From the NCBI RefSeq assembly GCF_900116135.1, contig NZ_FOZX01000001.1:1240001-1304000 (forward strand): 64,000 nucleotides of DNA. Direction: 5' to 3'. Source of the DNA: Saccharopolyspora flava. GTDB taxonomy: Bacteria; Actinomycetota; Actinomycetes; Mycobacteriales; Pseudonocardiaceae. The notes beneath the pieces were generated by a model. That model did not search any database and had not been told where the DNA came from. It worked only from the letters and a program-made list of their open reading frames with translations. This document shows, one piece after another, positions 1-10,094 of this stretch. Both the position numbers and the translations under genes were made by a program. How positions within the stretch are numbered: position 1 is the first letter of the stretch; every line of letters starts with the position of its first letter.

Positions 1-198
1 GATCCACACCTTGCCGCCACGCTTGACGTGCCGGGTGATGGCGATACGGGCCGACTCGATCTGACGGTTGGTCACGTAGCCGTGCTCGATCGCCTGAATG
101 CCGTACTCGCCGAAACTGATCCGGGTGCCACCCTTGGCGAAGCCCTTACGCTTCGGCGCGTGGCTCTTGCGCCACTTCACCCTGCGTGGGACGAGCAC
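1..198 (-). CDS. rplP: 50S ribosomal protein L16 (partial, 3' end outside window)
   Basis: This is the first 66 codons of L16, which is part of the 23S rRNA-tRNA contact region near the peptidyl transferase centre. The translation has the family opening [13 protein letters not shown], then [18 protein letters not shown] and the [21 protein letters not shown] block. The start is GTG at 198, four bases after the rpsC stop, so it is tightly coupled to rpsC in the S10 operon. The C-terminal half lies beyond base 1. Confidence 0.95.
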   Translation of the reverse strand, partial: MLVPRRVKWRKSHAPKRKGFAKGGTRISFGEYGIQAIEHGYVTNRQIESARIAITRHVKRGGKVWI

Positions 199-201
199 GT
201 C

Positions 202-1041
202 TCAGCCCTCCGTCTTCTCTTCAGCCGGCGCGGCCTGCTGCTCGCCCTCCGGGGCCTTGGCCTCGGACTTGGCGGACTTGTCAGCACCACCGCGCTCGCC
301 GCGGTCGCCGCCGCGACGACGGCCACCGCGGTCACCGCGGCCACCACGCTCGTTGCGGTCGCCGCCGCCGCGCGGCGGGCGGACCTCGGACTCCTGCTGC
401 TTCTGCTTCAGGCCACCGACCAGCTCGCCCTTGTAGATCCACACCTTGACGCCGATGCGCCCGAAGGTGGTGCGGGCCTCGAAGAAGCCGTAGTCGATGT
501 CCGCGCGCAGCGTGTGCAGCGGAACGCGACCCTCGCGGTAGAACTCCGAGCGCGACATCTCCGCGCCGCCCAGGCGGCCGCCGCACTGCACCCGGATGCC
601 CTTGACCTGCGGGGAGCGCATGGCCGACTGAATGGCCTTGCGCATCGCGCGACGGAAGGACACGCGGTTGGACAGCTGCTCGGCCACGCCCTGCGCGACG
701 AGCTGGGCGTCCGCCTCGGGGTTCTTGACCTCGAGGATGTTGAGCTGGACCTGCTTGCCGGTCAGCTTCTCCAGCGAACCGCGGATGCGGTCCGCCTCGG
801 CACCGCGACGGCCGATGACGATGCCCGGCCGGGCGGTGTGGATGTCCACGCGGACGCGCTCACGGGTGCGCTCGATCTCCACCTTCGAGATCCCAGCGCG
901 CTCCATCCCGCGAGACAGCTGCCGGCGGATCTTGACGTCTTCCGCGACGTACTCCGAGTACTGCTTGTCGGCGTACCAGCGAGACTTCCAGTCCGTGGTG
1001 ATGCCGAGTCGGAAGCCGTGCGGGTTGATCTTCTGACCCAC
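202..1041 (-). CDS. rpsC: 30S ribosomal protein S3 with RG-rich C-terminal tail
   Basis: S3 sits at the mRNA entry of the small subunit. The start [15 protein letters not shown], the KH RNA-binding region with [15 protein letters not shown] near residue 75, and the closing WIYKGE are standard. The GTG start at 1041 shares one base with the rplV TAG stop. After about residue 220 the protein continues into a tail of some 55 residues. This begins with RGG/RG repeats and basic blocks and ends acidic and alanine-rich. Actinobacterial S3 proteins often have a short tail, but this one is strikingly Arg-Gly-rich, and an RNA-contact role is only a guess. Confidence 0.98.
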   Translation of the reverse strand: MGQKINPHGFRLGITTDWKSRWYADKQYSEYVAEDVKIRRQLSRGMERAGISKVEIERTRERVRVDIHTARPGIVIGRRGAEADRIRGSLEKLTGKQVQLNILEVKNPEADAQLVAQGVAEQLSNRVSFRRAMRKAIQSAMRSPQVKGIRVQCGGRLGGAEMSRSEFYREGRVPLHTLRADIDYGFFEARTTFGRIGVKVWIYKGELVGGLKQKQQESEVRPPRGGGDRNERGGRGDRGGRRRGGDRGERGGADKSAKSEAKAPEGEQQAAPAEEKTEG

Positions 1042-1454
1042 TACCGGGCACTCCCCTTCTGGCTCTTTCGGGACTTGGTCGCCGCCGGCCGAGATTCGAC
1101 CTCGACCGTGATGTGGCTGGTCCGCTTCCGGATCCGGTACGCACGGCCCTGCGCGCGCGGCCGGAACCGCTTCAACGTCGGGCCCTCGTCCACGTACGCG
1201 TGGCGCACGACCAGCGTCTCGGGGTCGAGGGAAAGGTTGTTCTCCGCGTTGGCGATCGCACTGGCGAGCACCTTCGACACCGGACCGCTGGCGGTCTGCG
1301 GCGCGAACTGAAGCACGGCCAGGGCATCGCTGGCGCTCCGGCCCTTGATGAGCTCGACCACGCGGCGCGCCTTCATCGGCGACACGCGGACGAACCGGGC
1401 CCGCGCCACTGCGTGCGGGGCTTCCGCCGCAGTGGAGTCGGAACGGGCTGTCAT
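1041..1454 (-). CDS. rplV: 50S ribosomal protein L22
   Basis: L22 lines the nascent peptide exit tunnel. The family sequence is clear: [20 protein letters not shown], the NAENN motif near residue 73, and the beta-hairpin region with [21 protein letters not shown]. The 137-residue length is typical, with a slightly extended basic C-terminus. The gene lies between rpsS, 42 bases upstream, and rpsC, which it overlaps by one base. Confidence 0.98.
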   Translation of the reverse strand: MTARSDSTAAEAPHAVARARFVRVSPMKARRVVELIKGRSASDALAVLQFAPQTASGPVSKVLASAIANAENNLSLDPETLVVRHAYVDEGPTLKRFRPRAQGRAYRIRKRTSHITVEVESRPAATKSRKSQKGSAR

Positions 1455-1496
1455 CCTGCTACCCCTTGCTCTTACTCGTTCGTGTCACAGACCCGC

Positions 1497-1778
1497 TCAG
1501 CGGCGGCGCGACTTCCGGTCGTCCTTGACGTGACCCTTGAAGGTGCGGGTCGGGGCGAACTCGCCCAGCTTGTGCCCCACCATCGCCTCGGTGACGAACA
1601 CCGGGACGTGCTTGCGGCCGTCGTGCACCGCGAAGGTGTGACCGAGCATGTCCGGGATGATCGTCGACCGGCGGGACCAGGTCTTGATCACGGTCTTCTT
1701 GCCGGACTCGTTCAGCGCGTCCACCTTCTTGAGCAGGTGGTCGTCCACGAACGGGCCCTTCTTCAGGCTGCGTGGCAT
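1497..1778 (-). CDS. rpsS: 30S ribosomal protein S19
   Basis: S19 is a head protein of the small subunit. The 93 residues open with [19 protein letters not shown] and include [33 protein letters not shown]... features that identify S19 without ambiguity; the end is [12 protein letters not shown]. It follows rplB by 18 bases within the S10 operon. Confidence 0.98.
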   Translation of the reverse strand: MPRSLKKGPFVDDHLLKKVDALNESGKKTVIKTWSRRSTIIPDMLGHTFAVHDGRKHVPVFVTEAMVGHKLGEFAPTRTFKGHVKDDRKSRRR

Positions 1779-1796
1779 GTTTGCTTACCTCCCTGC

Positions 1797-2630
1797 TCAG
1801 CGCTTCTTGCCGGTACGGCGGCGGCGGACGATGAGCTTGTCACTCGGCTTGCGGAGACGGGTACGACCCTCCGGCTTGCCGTTCGGGTTGACCGGGTGGC
1901 GACCACCGGAGGTCTTGCCCTCACCACCACCGTGCGGGTGGTCCACCGGGTTCATGACGACACCGCGGACGGTCGGGCGCTTGCCCTTCCACCGCATGCG
2001 GCCGGCCTTGCCCCAGTTGATGTTGGCGTGCTCCGAGTTGCCGACCTCGCCGACGGTGGCGCGGCAGCGCGCGTCCACGTTGCGGATCTCGCCCGAGGGC
2101 ATCCGCAGCTGGGCGTACGGGCCGTCCTTGGCCACCAGCTGCACCCGGGCACCGGCCGAGCGAGCGATCTTCGCGCCCTGACCGGGGCGGAGCTCGATCG
2201 CGTGGATCACGGTACCGGTGGGGATGTTGCGCAGCGGGAGGTTGTTACCCGGCTTGATGTCGGCCCGAGCGCCGCTCTCGATGGCGTCGCCCTGCTTCAC
2301 ACCGTTCGGCGCGATGATGTACCGCTTCTCGCCGTCGGCGTAGTGCAGGAGAGCGATCCGAGCGCTGCGGTTCGGGTCGTACTCGATGTGCGCGACCTTG
2401 GCCGGCACACCGTCCTTGTCGTTGCGGCGGAAGTCGATCAGGCGGTAGGCCCGCTTGTGACCGCCACCCTTGTGCCGCGTGGTGATCTTGCCCTGAGCGT
2501 TGCGGCCCGCCTTGCGGTTCAGCGGAACGATCAGCGACTTCTCCGGCTCCGTCCGGGTGATCTCGGCGAAGTCGGACACGCTCGAGCCACGACGTCCAGG
2601 CGTCGTCGGCTTGTACTTGCGAATGCCCAT
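1797..2630 (-). CDS. rplB: 50S ribosomal protein L2
   Basis: L2 is needed for subunit joining and peptidyl transfer. The protein is 277 residues, the usual length. It starts [17 protein letters not shown] and carries the conserved C-terminal segment [16 protein letters not shown] with the functionally important histidine, near residue 230, followed by basic [11 protein letters not shown]. It sits between rplW, 31 bases upstream, and rpsS. Confidence 0.98.
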   Translation of the reverse strand: MGIRKYKPTTPGRRGSSVSDFAEITRTEPEKSLIVPLNRKAGRNAQGKITTRHKGGGHKRAYRLIDFRRNDKDGVPAKVAHIEYDPNRSARIALLHYADGEKRYIIAPNGVKQGDAIESGARADIKPGNNLPLRNIPTGTVIHAIELRPGQGAKIARSAGARVQLVAKDGPYAQLRMPSGEIRNVDARCRATVGEVGNSEHANINWGKAGRMRWKGKRPTVRGVVMNPVDHPHGGGEGKTSGGRHPVNPNGKPEGRTRLRKPSDKLIVRRRRTGKKR

Positions 2631-2661
2631 TTCTAAAGAAACCTCGTCCTCGTCAGCACCG

Positions 2662-2961
2662 TCAGGCGGCCGGACCGCCGAAGATCTCGATCGCCTTGCT
2701 CTCCGGCGTCAGGGTGACGATCGCGCGCTTGGTGTCCTTGCGCTTGCCGAACCCGGTGCGGGTGCGCTTGCGCTTGCCGTTGCGGTTGATCGTGTTGACG
2801 CTGGCGACCTTGACGTCGAAGATCTGCTCGATGGCGATCTTGATTTCGGTCTTGTTCGAGCGCGGGTCCACCAAGAAGGTGTACTGCGACTGCTCCAGCA
2901 GCCCGTAGCTCTTCTCGGAGATCACCGGCTTGAGGATGATGTCCCGGGGGTCGGCGCTCAC
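2662..2961 (-). CDS. rplW: 50S ribosomal protein L23
   Basis: L23 sits at the tunnel exit and docks SRP and trigger factor. The 99 residues include [14 protein letters not shown] near the start and the beta-hairpin region with [30 protein letters not shown]. Its start overlaps the rplD stop by four bases, which suggests translational coupling. Confidence 0.97.
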   Translation of the reverse strand: MSADPRDIILKPVISEKSYGLLEQSQYTFLVDPRSNKTEIKIAIEQIFDVKVASVNTINRNGKRKRTRTGFGKRKDTKRAIVTLTPESKAIEIFGGPAA

Positions 2962-3644
2962 TGCTCAGCCTCCTCAGCGGAAGAAGCGGCGGCCTTGACC
3001 GACCGGCCCTTGGCCGGGCCTGCGACGAAGCGGTCGTAGGCGGCCTTGGTGAACACCACGTCGTCGCTGTTGAGCACGTCGTAGGTGTTCAGCTGACCCG
3101 GGTCGATCAGGTGCACGTTCTCAAGGTTCCGCAGGCTCAGCCACGAGTTGTTCTCCTCGTGGCGGTCGAGCACGACCAGAACCTTCTTGGCCTCGGTCCA
3201 GTTCCGCAGCGCGGTCTTGGCCGACTTGGTGGACGGCGTCTCGCCGCCGACCACGCCGGTGACCACGTGCAGCTGGCCGGCGCGAACCCGGTCGGAGAGG
3301 GCACCGCGCAGGGCGGCCTTCACCATCTTCTTCGGGGTCCGCTGGGTGTAGTCCCGCGGCTGCGGGCCGTGGACGGTGCCACCACCGGTGAACTGCGGGG
3401 CGCGGATGGAGCCCTGACGGGCGTTACCGGTGCCCTTCTGCCGGTACGGCTTCTTGCCGCCGCCGGAGACCTGACCGCGGGTCTTGGTGGCGTGCGTGCC
3501 CTGGCGAGCCGCGGCCAGCTGGGCCACGACCACCTGGTGCATCAGCGCCACGTTGGCCTGCGCGTCGAAAATCTCGGCCGGCAGCTCGACGGTGCCGTCG
3601 GTCTTGCCGTCCGGGGTACGGACGTCGAGCGTCAAGCTCATCAC
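2958..3644 (-). CDS. rplD: 50S ribosomal protein L4
   Basis: L4 contributes a loop to the exit tunnel. Diagnostic segments are [27 protein letters not shown] followed by [20 protein letters not shown], which is the extended loop, and [14 protein letters not shown] near the end. Two ATG codons stand in tandem (3644 and 3641) and the second overlaps the rplC stop. Either could be used. Confidence 0.97.
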   Translation of the reverse strand: MMSLTLDVRTPDGKTDGTVELPAEIFDAQANVALMHQVVVAQLAAARQGTHATKTRGQVSGGGKKPYRQKGTGNARQGSIRAPQFTGGGTVHGPQPRDYTQRTPKKMVKAALRGALSDRVRAGQLHVVTGVVGGETPSTKSAKTALRNWTEAKKVLVVLDRHEENNSWLSLRNLENVHLIDPGQLNTYDVLNSDDVVFTKAAYDRFVAGPAKGRSVKAAASSAEEAEQ

Positions 3645-4291
3645 GCACCACCCTTCGCGGGGCTCTTCACCAGCACCAGGCCGCCCTTGGGGCCGGGCAC
3701 GGCGCCCTTGATCAGCAGCAGGCCGTTGTCGCCCTCGACCTTGTGCACCTTCAGGTTCTGCGTGGTGACGCGGTTGGAACCCATCCGCCCCGCCATGCGC
3801 ATGCCCTTGAAGACGCGACCGGGGGTCGCGCAGCCGCCGATGGAACCCGGCTTGCGGTGCACGGCCTGAGCACCGTGGCTCATCGGCTGACGGTGGAAAC
3901 CGTGCCGCTTAATGGTGCCCGCGAAGCCCTTGCCCTTGCTGGTGCCGACCACGTCGACCACCGCGCCGGCCTCGAAGAGGTCCGCGCTGATCTCCTGGCC
4001 GAGCTCGTACTCACCGGCGTCCGCGGTGCGCAGCTCCACGACGTGGCGGCGCGGGGTGACACCGGCCTTGGTGAAGTGGCCGCTGCGCGGCTTGTTCACC
4101 CGGCGGGGGTCGATGGCGCCGAACGCCAGCTGCACGGCCGAGTAGCCGTCCTTCTCGGGGGTCCGGATCTGGGTGATCACGTTCGGCCCGGCCTGCACGA
4201 CGGTCACCGGGATGACCCGGTTCTTCTCGTCGAAGACCTGGGTCATGCCGAGCTTCGTGCCCAGAATCCCCTTGATCTGCCTGTCAGACAT
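3641..4291 (-). CDS. rplC: 50S ribosomal protein L3
   Basis: L3 nucleates 50S assembly. The protein opens with [26 protein letters not shown] and has the peptidyl-transferase-reaching loop [18 protein letters not shown] with the usual W/R-rich extension region. The gene follows rpsJ by 35 bases and overlaps rplD. Confidence 0.97.
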   Translation of the reverse strand: MSDRQIKGILGTKLGMTQVFDEKNRVIPVTVVQAGPNVITQIRTPEKDGYSAVQLAFGAIDPRRVNKPRSGHFTKAGVTPRRHVVELRTADAGEYELGQEISADLFEAGAVVDVVGTSKGKGFAGTIKRHGFHRQPMSHGAQAVHRKPGSIGGCATPGRVFKGMRMAGRMGSNRVTTQNLKVHKVEGDNGLLLIKGAVPGPKGGLVLVKSPAKGGA

Positions 4292-4326
4292 TGGTCTCGT
4301 TCTCTCCGCTACCTCGTCGCCGTGCC

Positions 4327-4632
4327 TTACTGGATGTTCACGTCGACGCTGGCCGGCAGGTCGATGCGCATGAGCGCGTCGACCGTCTTCGGCGTCGGCT
4401 CGAGGATGTCGATCAGCCGCTTGTGCGTCCGCATCTCGAAGTGCTCCCGCGAGTCCTTGTACTTGTGCGGGGAGCGGATGACGCAGTAGACGTTCTTCTC
4501 AGTGGGCAGCGGCACCGGCCCGACGACCCGAGCGCCGGTGCGCGTCACGGTCTCGACGATCTTGCGTGCGGACGCGTCGATCGCCTCGTGGTCGTAGGCC
4601 TTGAGCCGGATGCGGATCTTTTGTCCCGCCAT
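4327..4632 (-). CDS. rpsJ: 30S ribosomal protein S10 (NusE)
   Basis: S10 is a head protein of the small subunit and, as NusE, a transcription antitermination factor that binds NusB and NusG. The 101-residue product starts [29 protein letters not shown] and ends [14 protein letters not shown], the full family length. The frame stays open further upstream, but the start at 4632 matches the family and has an AGAGG-type ribosome binding site. It is the first gene of the S10 operon here. Confidence 0.97.
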   Translation of the reverse strand: MAGQKIRIRLKAYDHEAIDASARKIVETVTRTGARVVGPVPLPTEKNVYCVIRSPHKYKDSREHFEMRTHKRLIDILEPTPKTVDALMRIDLPASVDVNIQ

Positions 4633-5100
4633 GGTGGCTTGCCGTTCCTCTTGTCTCGTGCCGCGGTCAGGTACTTGGGTGCAGGGCGCACCCATCGGTG
4701 CCCCTCACGGCCCTCAGCTTGGTGTCGTCCCCGATTACCGGGAGCCGTCACAGCTCTCAGTCCGCCCCTGTTCAGGTGTGTAGGTGCCCGGTACACGCGG
4801 TCGGGCGTGTCGCCCAGCTGCCGCAGACCGGTCCCCTCGAACGTCGCCGATGGGGTGGGCCCGGAGGCCCGTACACCTTTCTTGTGCCCTGCTCGGCCGA
4901 CCGAACGGCCGGGGAATCGGAATCCGAAGGAGAACGGAGCCGAACACCGAACAAGGGCGCGAGGCCCTCGCACCAGGGCGGCCGGAGCTTCAACGCGGAA
5001 ATTCCGGCCGCCCTGAACGAGCAACCCATATAGGATGGCACATCCTCTGCACCACCCGAAATCGGGGGTCGCCTTACGGGACCGAAGTCACCGCAAAACG
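4633..5100 (-). promoter_or_regulatory. S10 operon promoter/leader region
   Basis: About 470 bases separate rpsJ from the tuf terminator, and I see no gene in them. On the minus strand an AT-rich TATATG (about 5028-5033) stands out in an otherwise GC-rich stretch and may be the -10 of the S10 operon; no clear -35 accompanies it. That would leave a leader of nearly 400 bases. The leader contains an 18-base element also found in the str leader (listed separately). Confidence 0.4.
4799..4816 (-). promoter_or_regulatory. Leader element shared with the str operon
   Basis: On the minus strand this reads TGGGCGACACGCCCGACC. It contains a small hairpin, GGGCG-ACA-CGCCC. The identical 18 bases occur at 9715-9732 in the leader of rpsL, and partial similarity (CGTG, then CGGG) continues downstream in both. 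Both copies lie about 125 to 170 bases before the first ribosomal protein start codon. Coordinated control of the two operons, or a secondary start site, is inferred. Confidence 0.5.
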
Positions 5101-5103
5101 AGA

Positions 5104-5138
5104 GAGGGCCCGCCTCCCGGACGGGAAGCGGGCCCTCG
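5104..5138 (-). terminator. Hairpin terminator of tuf
   Basis: A 10-base perfect stem (GAGGGCCCGC pairing with GCGGGCCCTC) extended by an inner CTTCCC-type stem lies a few bases after the tuf stop codon. It separates the str operon from the S10 operon promoter region. Confidence 0.75.
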
Positions 5139-5143
5139 TCACA

Positions 5144-6337
5144 TCACTTGGTGATCTTGGTGACGCGACCGGCGCCGACGGTGCGGCCACCCTCGCGGAT
5201 CGCGAACCGCAGACCCTCGTCCATCGCGATGGGCTGGATCAGCTGGACCGACATCTCGGTGTTGTCGCCCGGCATGACCATCTCGGTGCCCTCGGGCAGG
5301 GTCACAACACCGGTCACGTCCGTGGTCCGGAAGTAGAACTGCGGACGGTAGTTGTTGAAGAACGGCGTGTGACGGCCACCCTCGTCCTTGGACAGGATGT
5401 AGACCTGCGCCTCGAACTCGGTGTGCGGGGTGGTGGTGCCCGGCTTCACGACGACCATGCCGCGCTCGACCTCTTCGCGCTTGATACCGCGAATCAGCAG
5501 ACCGACGTTGTCGCCCGCCTGGCCCTCGTCGAGGAGCTTGCGGAACATCTCGACACCGGTGACGGTGGTCTTGAGCGGCTTCTCCTTGATGCCGACGAGC
5601 TCCACCTCCTCGTTCACCTTGATGACACCGCGCTCGATGCGGCCGGTGATCACGGTGCCGCGGCCGGTGATCGAGAAGACGTCCTCGACCGGCATCAGGA
5701 ACGGCTGGTCGGTGGCGCGCACCGGGTCCGGGACGTTGTCGTCGACGGCGGTCATGAGCTCGACGATCTTGTCGGCCCACTCGGCGTCGCCCTCCAGCGC
5801 CTTCAGCGCGGAGACGCGGACGACCGGAACGTCGTCGCCCGGGAACTCCTGGGACGACAGCAGCTCGCGGACCTCCATCTCGACGAGCTCGAGGATCTCC
5901 TCGTCGTCGACCATGTCGGACTTGTTCAGCGCGACCAGGATGTACGGGACGCCGACCTGGCGAGCCAGCAGCACGTGCTCGCGGGTCTGCGGCATCGGGC
6001 CGTCGGTCGCGGCGACCACCAGGATCGCACCGTCCATCTGGGCGGCACCGGTGATCATGTTCTTCACGTAGTCAGCGTGACCCGGAGCGTCGACGTGAGC
6101 GTAGTGACGCTTCTCCGTCTGGTACTCGACGTGCGCGATCTGAATGGTGATGCCGCGCTCTTTTTCCTCCGGCGCCTTGTCGATCTCGTCGAACGGCGTG
6201 AAGGGGTTCAGCTCCGGGTACTTGTCGTGCAGAACCTTGGTGATGGCTGCGGTGAGCGTGGTCTTGCCGTGGTCAACGTGACCGATGGTCCCGATGTTGA
6301 CGTGCGGCTTGTCCCTCTCGAACTTCGCCTTCGCCAC
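5144..6337 (-). CDS. tuf: Elongation factor Tu
   Basis: EF-Tu is the GTPase that delivers aminoacyl-tRNA to the ribosome. The 397-residue protein has the P-loop GHVDHGKT near residue 19, the switch II motif DAPGHADYV (Ala instead of Cys is normal in actinobacteria), NKSDMVDD for guanine recognition, and the C-terminal barrel with [24 protein letters not shown]. The GTG start has a strong AGGAGGA site. It is the last gene of the str operon, 203 bases after fusA, and that gap could hold a separate tuf promoter, though I see no convincing one. Confidence 0.98.
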   Translation of the reverse strand: MAKAKFERDKPHVNIGTIGHVDHGKTTLTAAITKVLHDKYPELNPFTPFDEIDKAPEEKERGITIQIAHVEYQTEKRHYAHVDAPGHADYVKNMITGAAQMDGAILVVAATDGPMPQTREHVLLARQVGVPYILVALNKSDMVDDEEILELVEMEVRELLSSQEFPGDDVPVVRVSALKALEGDAEWADKIVELMTAVDDNVPDPVRATDQPFLMPVEDVFSITGRGTVITGRIERGVIKVNEEVELVGIKEKPLKTTVTGVEMFRKLLDEGQAGDNVGLLIRGIKREEVERGMVVVKPGTTTPHTEFEAQVYILSKDEGGRHTPFFNNYRPQFYFRTTDVTGVVTLPEGTEMVMPGDNTEMSVQLIQPIAMDEGLRFAIREGGRTVGAGRVTKITK

Positions 6338-6540
6338 TGGATTGTCCTCCTGGACTTGTTAACTTTCCGCCGTACGACTTGTTGTGCCAGGCGGAGTCCT
6401 GTCGGGTAGGTGACGAGCGGATCGTCCCCGGCGCACCGGTCGCGGCCCGCTCGCCGCCGTCTGGAGGGGATTGCTCCCCGGTCGCCTTCGCGAGGCGTCG
6501 CCTCTGGGCCGGCCCCGGTCACCCGGAGCCGGCCAGCGGG

Positions 6541-8643
6541 TCACTCGCCCGTTGCCTTGGCGATGATCTCCTTAGCCACACCGGCCGGAACCTCGGCGTA
6601 GGAGTCGAACACCATCGAGTAGTTGGCACGACCCTGGGTCTTGGACCGCAGGTCGCCGACGTACCCGAACATCTCGGACAGCGGCACGAGAGCCTTGACG
6701 ACGCGGGTACCGCTGCGCTCCTCCATGGCCTGGACCTGGCCACGGCGGGAGTTCAGGTCACCGATGACCTCGCCCATGTAATCCTCGGGCGTGGTCACCT
6801 CGACCGCCATCATGGGCTCGAGCAGTGCCGGGGACGCCTTCGCGGCGGCCTCCTTCATCGCCATCGAGCCCGCGACCTTGAACGCCATCTCCGAGGAGTC
6901 GACCTCGTGGTACTGGCCGTCGAGCAAGGTCACCTTCACGCCGACCAGCGGGTAGCCGGCCAGCACGCCGTACTGCATGGCGTCCTGAGCACCCTGGTCG
7001 ACCGACGGGATGTACTCCCGCGGGATGCGACCACCGGTGACCTTGTTGACGAACTCGTAGGTCGCGCTCTCGGACGTCTGCTCGATCGGGTCGAGCTGGA
7101 TGATCACACGCGCGAACTGACCGGAACCACCGGTCTGCTTCTTGTGCGTGTACTCGTACTTCTCGATCGACTTGCGAATCGTCTCGCGGTAGGCCACCTG
7201 CGGCTTACCGATGTTCGCCTCGACCTTGAAGTCGGTCTTCATGCGGTTCACCAGCACCTCGAGGTGCAGCTCACCCATGCCCTTGATGATGGTCTGACCG
7301 GTTTCCTCGTCCAGCTTGACCTGGAACGTGGGGTCTTCCTCGGCGAGCTTCTGGATCGCCGTGGAGAGCTTCTCCTGGTCGGCCTTCGTCTTGGGCTCGA
7401 TGGCCACCTCGATGACCGGCGCCGGGAACGTCATCGACTCGAGGACGATCTGGTTCTGCGAGTCGCAGAGCGTGTCACCGGTGGTGGTCTCCTTGAGACC
7501 GATCACCGCGTAGATGTGGCCGGCCTGGATCTCCTCGACCGGGTTCTCCTTGTTGGAGTGCATCTGGAACATCTTCCCGATGCGCTCCTTGCGGCCCTTG
7601 GTCGAGTTGATGACCTGGGCGCCGGAGGCGGCCTTGCCGGAGTAGACCCGGATGTAGGTCAGCTTGCCGAAGAACGGGTGCACCGCGACCTTCGACACCA
7701 GGGCCGCGAACGGCTCCTCGGTGCTGGCCTTGCGCTCGGCCGGGGTCTCGCCGTCGGGCAGGGTTCCCTGCACCGGCGGGACGTCCAGCGGCGAGGGCAG
7801 GTAGTCGACGACCGCGTCGAGCATGGGCTGCACGCCCTTGTTCTTGAACGCGGTACCGCACAGCACCGGGAACGCCTCGCGGTCCAGGGTCAGCTTGCGG
7901 ATGCCGTCCTTGATCTGCTGCTCGGTGAGCTCCTCGCCGCCGAAGTAGGCCTCCATGAGGGCCTCGTCGGTCTCGGCGACGGCCTCGACCAGCTTCTCCC
8001 GGTACTCGGCGGCGCGGTCGGCCAGATCCGCCGGGATCTCCTCGACCGCGTAGTCGGTGCCCTTCTGGACGTCACCGCGCCAGGTCAGAGCCTTCATCCG
8101 GACGAGGTCGACCACGCCCTCGAACTCGGACTCCGCACCGATCGGCAGCTGCAGCACCAGCGGCTTGGCGTGCAGCCGGTCCTCGATGGTGCTCACGGTG
8201 TAGTAGAAGTCCGCGCCCAGCTTGTCCATCTTGTTGACGAAGCAGATGCGCGGGACGTCGTACTTGTCCGCCTGGCGCCAGACCTGCTCGGACTGGGGCT
8301 CGACACCTTCCTTGCCGTCGAACACCGCGACCGCGCCGTCGAGGACGCGCAGCGAGCGCTCCACCTCGACCGTGAAGTCGACGTGGCCGGGGGTGTCGAT
8401 GATGTTGATCTGGGTGTCGCCCCAGAAGGTGGTGGTAGCAGCCGAGGTAATGGTGATACCCCGCTTCTGCTCCTCCTCCATCCAGTCCATCGTCGCGGCG
8501 CCGTCGTGCACCTCGCCGATCTTGTACGTGATCCCGGTGTAGTACAGGACCCGCTCGGTCGTGGTGGTCTTGCCCGCATCGATGTGGGCCATGATGCCGA
8601 TGTTGCGGACCTTGGTCAGGTCAGTCAGCACGTCGCGTGCCAC
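6541..8643 (-). CDS. fusA: Elongation factor G
   Basis: EF-G is the GTPase that drives ribosomal translocation and, with RRF, ribosome recycling. The 700 residues start [37 protein letters not shown] and carry [17 protein letters not shown] and NKMDK, plus the domain IV segment with [15 protein letters not shown]. The length is standard. It lies 97 bases after rpsG in the str operon. Confidence 0.98.
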   Translation of the reverse strand: MARDVLTDLTKVRNIGIMAHIDAGKTTTTERVLYYTGITYKIGEVHDGAATMDWMEEEQKRGITITSAATTTFWGDTQINIIDTPGHVDFTVEVERSLRVLDGAVAVFDGKEGVEPQSEQVWRQADKYDVPRICFVNKMDKLGADFYYTVSTIEDRLHAKPLVLQLPIGAESEFEGVVDLVRMKALTWRGDVQKGTDYAVEEIPADLADRAAEYREKLVEAVAETDEALMEAYFGGEELTEQQIKDGIRKLTLDREAFPVLCGTAFKNKGVQPMLDAVVDYLPSPLDVPPVQGTLPDGETPAERKASTEEPFAALVSKVAVHPFFGKLTYIRVYSGKAASGAQVINSTKGRKERIGKMFQMHSNKENPVEEIQAGHIYAVIGLKETTTGDTLCDSQNQIVLESMTFPAPVIEVAIEPKTKADQEKLSTAIQKLAEEDPTFQVKLDEETGQTIIKGMGELHLEVLVNRMKTDFKVEANIGKPQVAYRETIRKSIEKYEYTHKKQTGGSGQFARVIIQLDPIEQTSESATYEFVNKVTGGRIPREYIPSVDQGAQDAMQYGVLAGYPLVGVKVTLLDGQYHEVDSSEMAFKVAGSMAMKEAAAKASPALLEPMMAVEVTTPEDYMGEVIGDLNSRRGQVQAMEERSGTRVVKALVPLSEMFGYVGDLRSKTQGRANYSMVFDSYAEVPAGVAKEIIAKATGE

Positions 8644-8740
8644 GAGATTCTTCCCCGTTCCCTAACAGCAGGTGCAAAGTCGCGGTGACAGGTGCAAAGC
8701 TGTCGAATCGGTTCGGCTGGCGGGCAAGACCCACCAGATG

Positions 8741-9211
8741 TCACCAGCGGTAGTGCGCGAAGGCCTTGTTGGACTCCGCCATCTTGTGCGTGTCTTCACG
8801 CTTCTTGACGCTCGCGCCGAGGCCGTTGCTCGCGTCCAGCAGCTCGTTCATCAGGCGCTCGACCATGGTCTTCTCACGACGCTGCCGCGAGTAGGTGGTC
8901 AGCCAGCGCAGCGCGAGGGTGGTGGACCGGCCGGCCCGCACCTCGATCGGCACCTGGTAGGTCGCGCCACCGACGCGGCGGCTGCGGACCTCCAGGGTCG
9001 GCTTGACGTTGTCCAGGGCACGCTTGAGCGTGACGACCGGGTCGGTGCCGGTCTTCTCCCGGCAGCCTTCCAGGGCCGCGTAGACGATCTTCTCGGCCAG
9101 CGAACGCTTGCCGTCCACGAGGACCTTGTTCACCAGCTGCGTGACCAGCGGCGAGCCGTACACGGGATCAGCGTGCAGCGGCCGCTTCGGGGCCGGACCC
9201 TTGCGGGGCAT
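8741..9211 (-). CDS. rpsG: 30S ribosomal protein S7
   Basis: S7 organises the 3' domain of 16S rRNA. The 156 residues begin [26 protein letters not shown] and end [14 protein letters not shown], both standard for S7. The start codon overlaps the rpsL stop by one base (TGATG), which couples the two genes. Confidence 0.98.
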   Translation of the reverse strand: MPRKGPAPKRPLHADPVYGSPLVTQLVNKVLVDGKRSLAEKIVYAALEGCREKTGTDPVVTLKRALDNVKPTLEVRSRRVGGATYQVPIEVRAGRSTTLALRWLTTYSRQRREKTMVERLMNELLDASNGLGASVKKREDTHKMAESNKAFAHYRW

Positions 9212-9585
9212 CAGCTCTTCTCCTTCTTCGCGCCGTAGCGGCTGCGAGCCTGCTTGCGGTTCTTCACACCCTGGGTGTCAGCGGAACCGCGGATGATCTT
9301 GTAGCGCACGCCGGGCAGGTCCTTCACACGGCCGCCACGAACGAGCACGATCGAGTGCTCCTGCAGGTTGTGGCCCTCGCCCGGGATGTAGGCGGTCACC
9401 TCGATGCCGCTGGTCAGCTTCACACGAGCGACCTTGCGCAGCGCCGAGTTGGGCTTCTTCGGGGTGGTCGTGTACACGCGGGTGCACACACCACGCCGCT
9501 GCGGGCTCCCCTTGAGCGCCGCGGTCTTGGTCTTGGCGACCTTGTCCTGGCGGCCCTTACGGACCAGCTGCTGGATGGTGGGCAT
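9211..9585 (-). CDS. rpsL: 30S ribosomal protein S12
   Basis: S12 sits in the decoding centre. The 124 residues include [15 protein letters not shown] and [17 protein letters not shown]. The two lysines where streptomycin-resistance substitutions usually arise (within KKPNS and GRVKDLPG) are wild-type. It is the first gene of the str operon, with its own long leader and promoter upstream. Confidence 0.98.
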   Translation of the reverse strand: MPTIQQLVRKGRQDKVAKTKTAALKGSPQRRGVCTRVYTTTPKKPNSALRKVARVKLTSGIEVTAYIPGEGHNLQEHSIVLVRGGRVKDLPGVRYKIIRGSADTQGVKNRKQARSRYGAKKEKS

Positions 9586-9714
9586 GGACCGGCTTTCTGT
9601 CAGCGTTCGCGTCTTTTAGGTACTCGACCAAGCAGCCGCTCGTTCGAGCTTCGGCGTGCCCTGGGCGTCGAGCACCTGTCAGGCACTGTGTTTCGGGACT
9701 CCCCCGCACCACGA

Positions 9715-9732
9715 GGTCGGGCGTGTCGCCCA
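9715..9732 (-). promoter_or_regulatory. Leader element shared with the S10 operon
   Basis: This is the second copy of the 18-base sequence TGGGCGACACGCCCGACC (minus strand) described at 4799-4816. Here it lies about 130 bases before the rpsL start and about 160 bases after the proposed str transcription start, so it would be part of the 5' untranslated RNA. Confidence 0.5.
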
Positions 9733-9897
9733 CTCCTCGGCCCCTGCAGCGCCCGTTTCGGCCGAAACCGAGGTAGACCCCAGAGGGTTTTCGGAAGAGT
9801 TCCACACATCCTCGGCGCTGCCGCGGCCCTCCGCTCGGGCGGCCACGTCATGCACGGGCATGCGGATCGACCCGATTGGCGTCGGGTCCGATAAACA

Positions 9898-9927
9898 AAG
9901 ATACCCGCCCCGTTCTCAGAGGGTCAA
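9898..9927 (-). promoter_or_regulatory. str operon promoter (sigma70-type)
   Basis: On the minus strand TTGACC (9922-9927) and TATCTT (9898-9903) are separated by 18 bases, a good fit to a housekeeping promoter. Transcription would start near 9891, giving a leader of about 300 bases before rpsL. Bases 9928-10094, between this promoter and the next gene, hold no gene that I can support. Confidence 0.6.
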
Positions 9928-10094
9928 AACGGGGGTCCCCTTGACCTGCTCGATCACCCGGCGCGGCCGAAGCGCCGCAGAAGAGGTGCGAGTTCACGTC
10001 AACTCCTGCGCGCAGTCTACCCCGCGTGACAAGAGCCGCCCGACCGCCGAGAGCGGGATGTCCCGCGTGGACACCCCGCTCCGGCACGCCTCGG

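Noticed and set aside
9586..10094. Short frames in the str leader region
   Set aside because: They overlap the promoter and leader and have no consistent coding signal.
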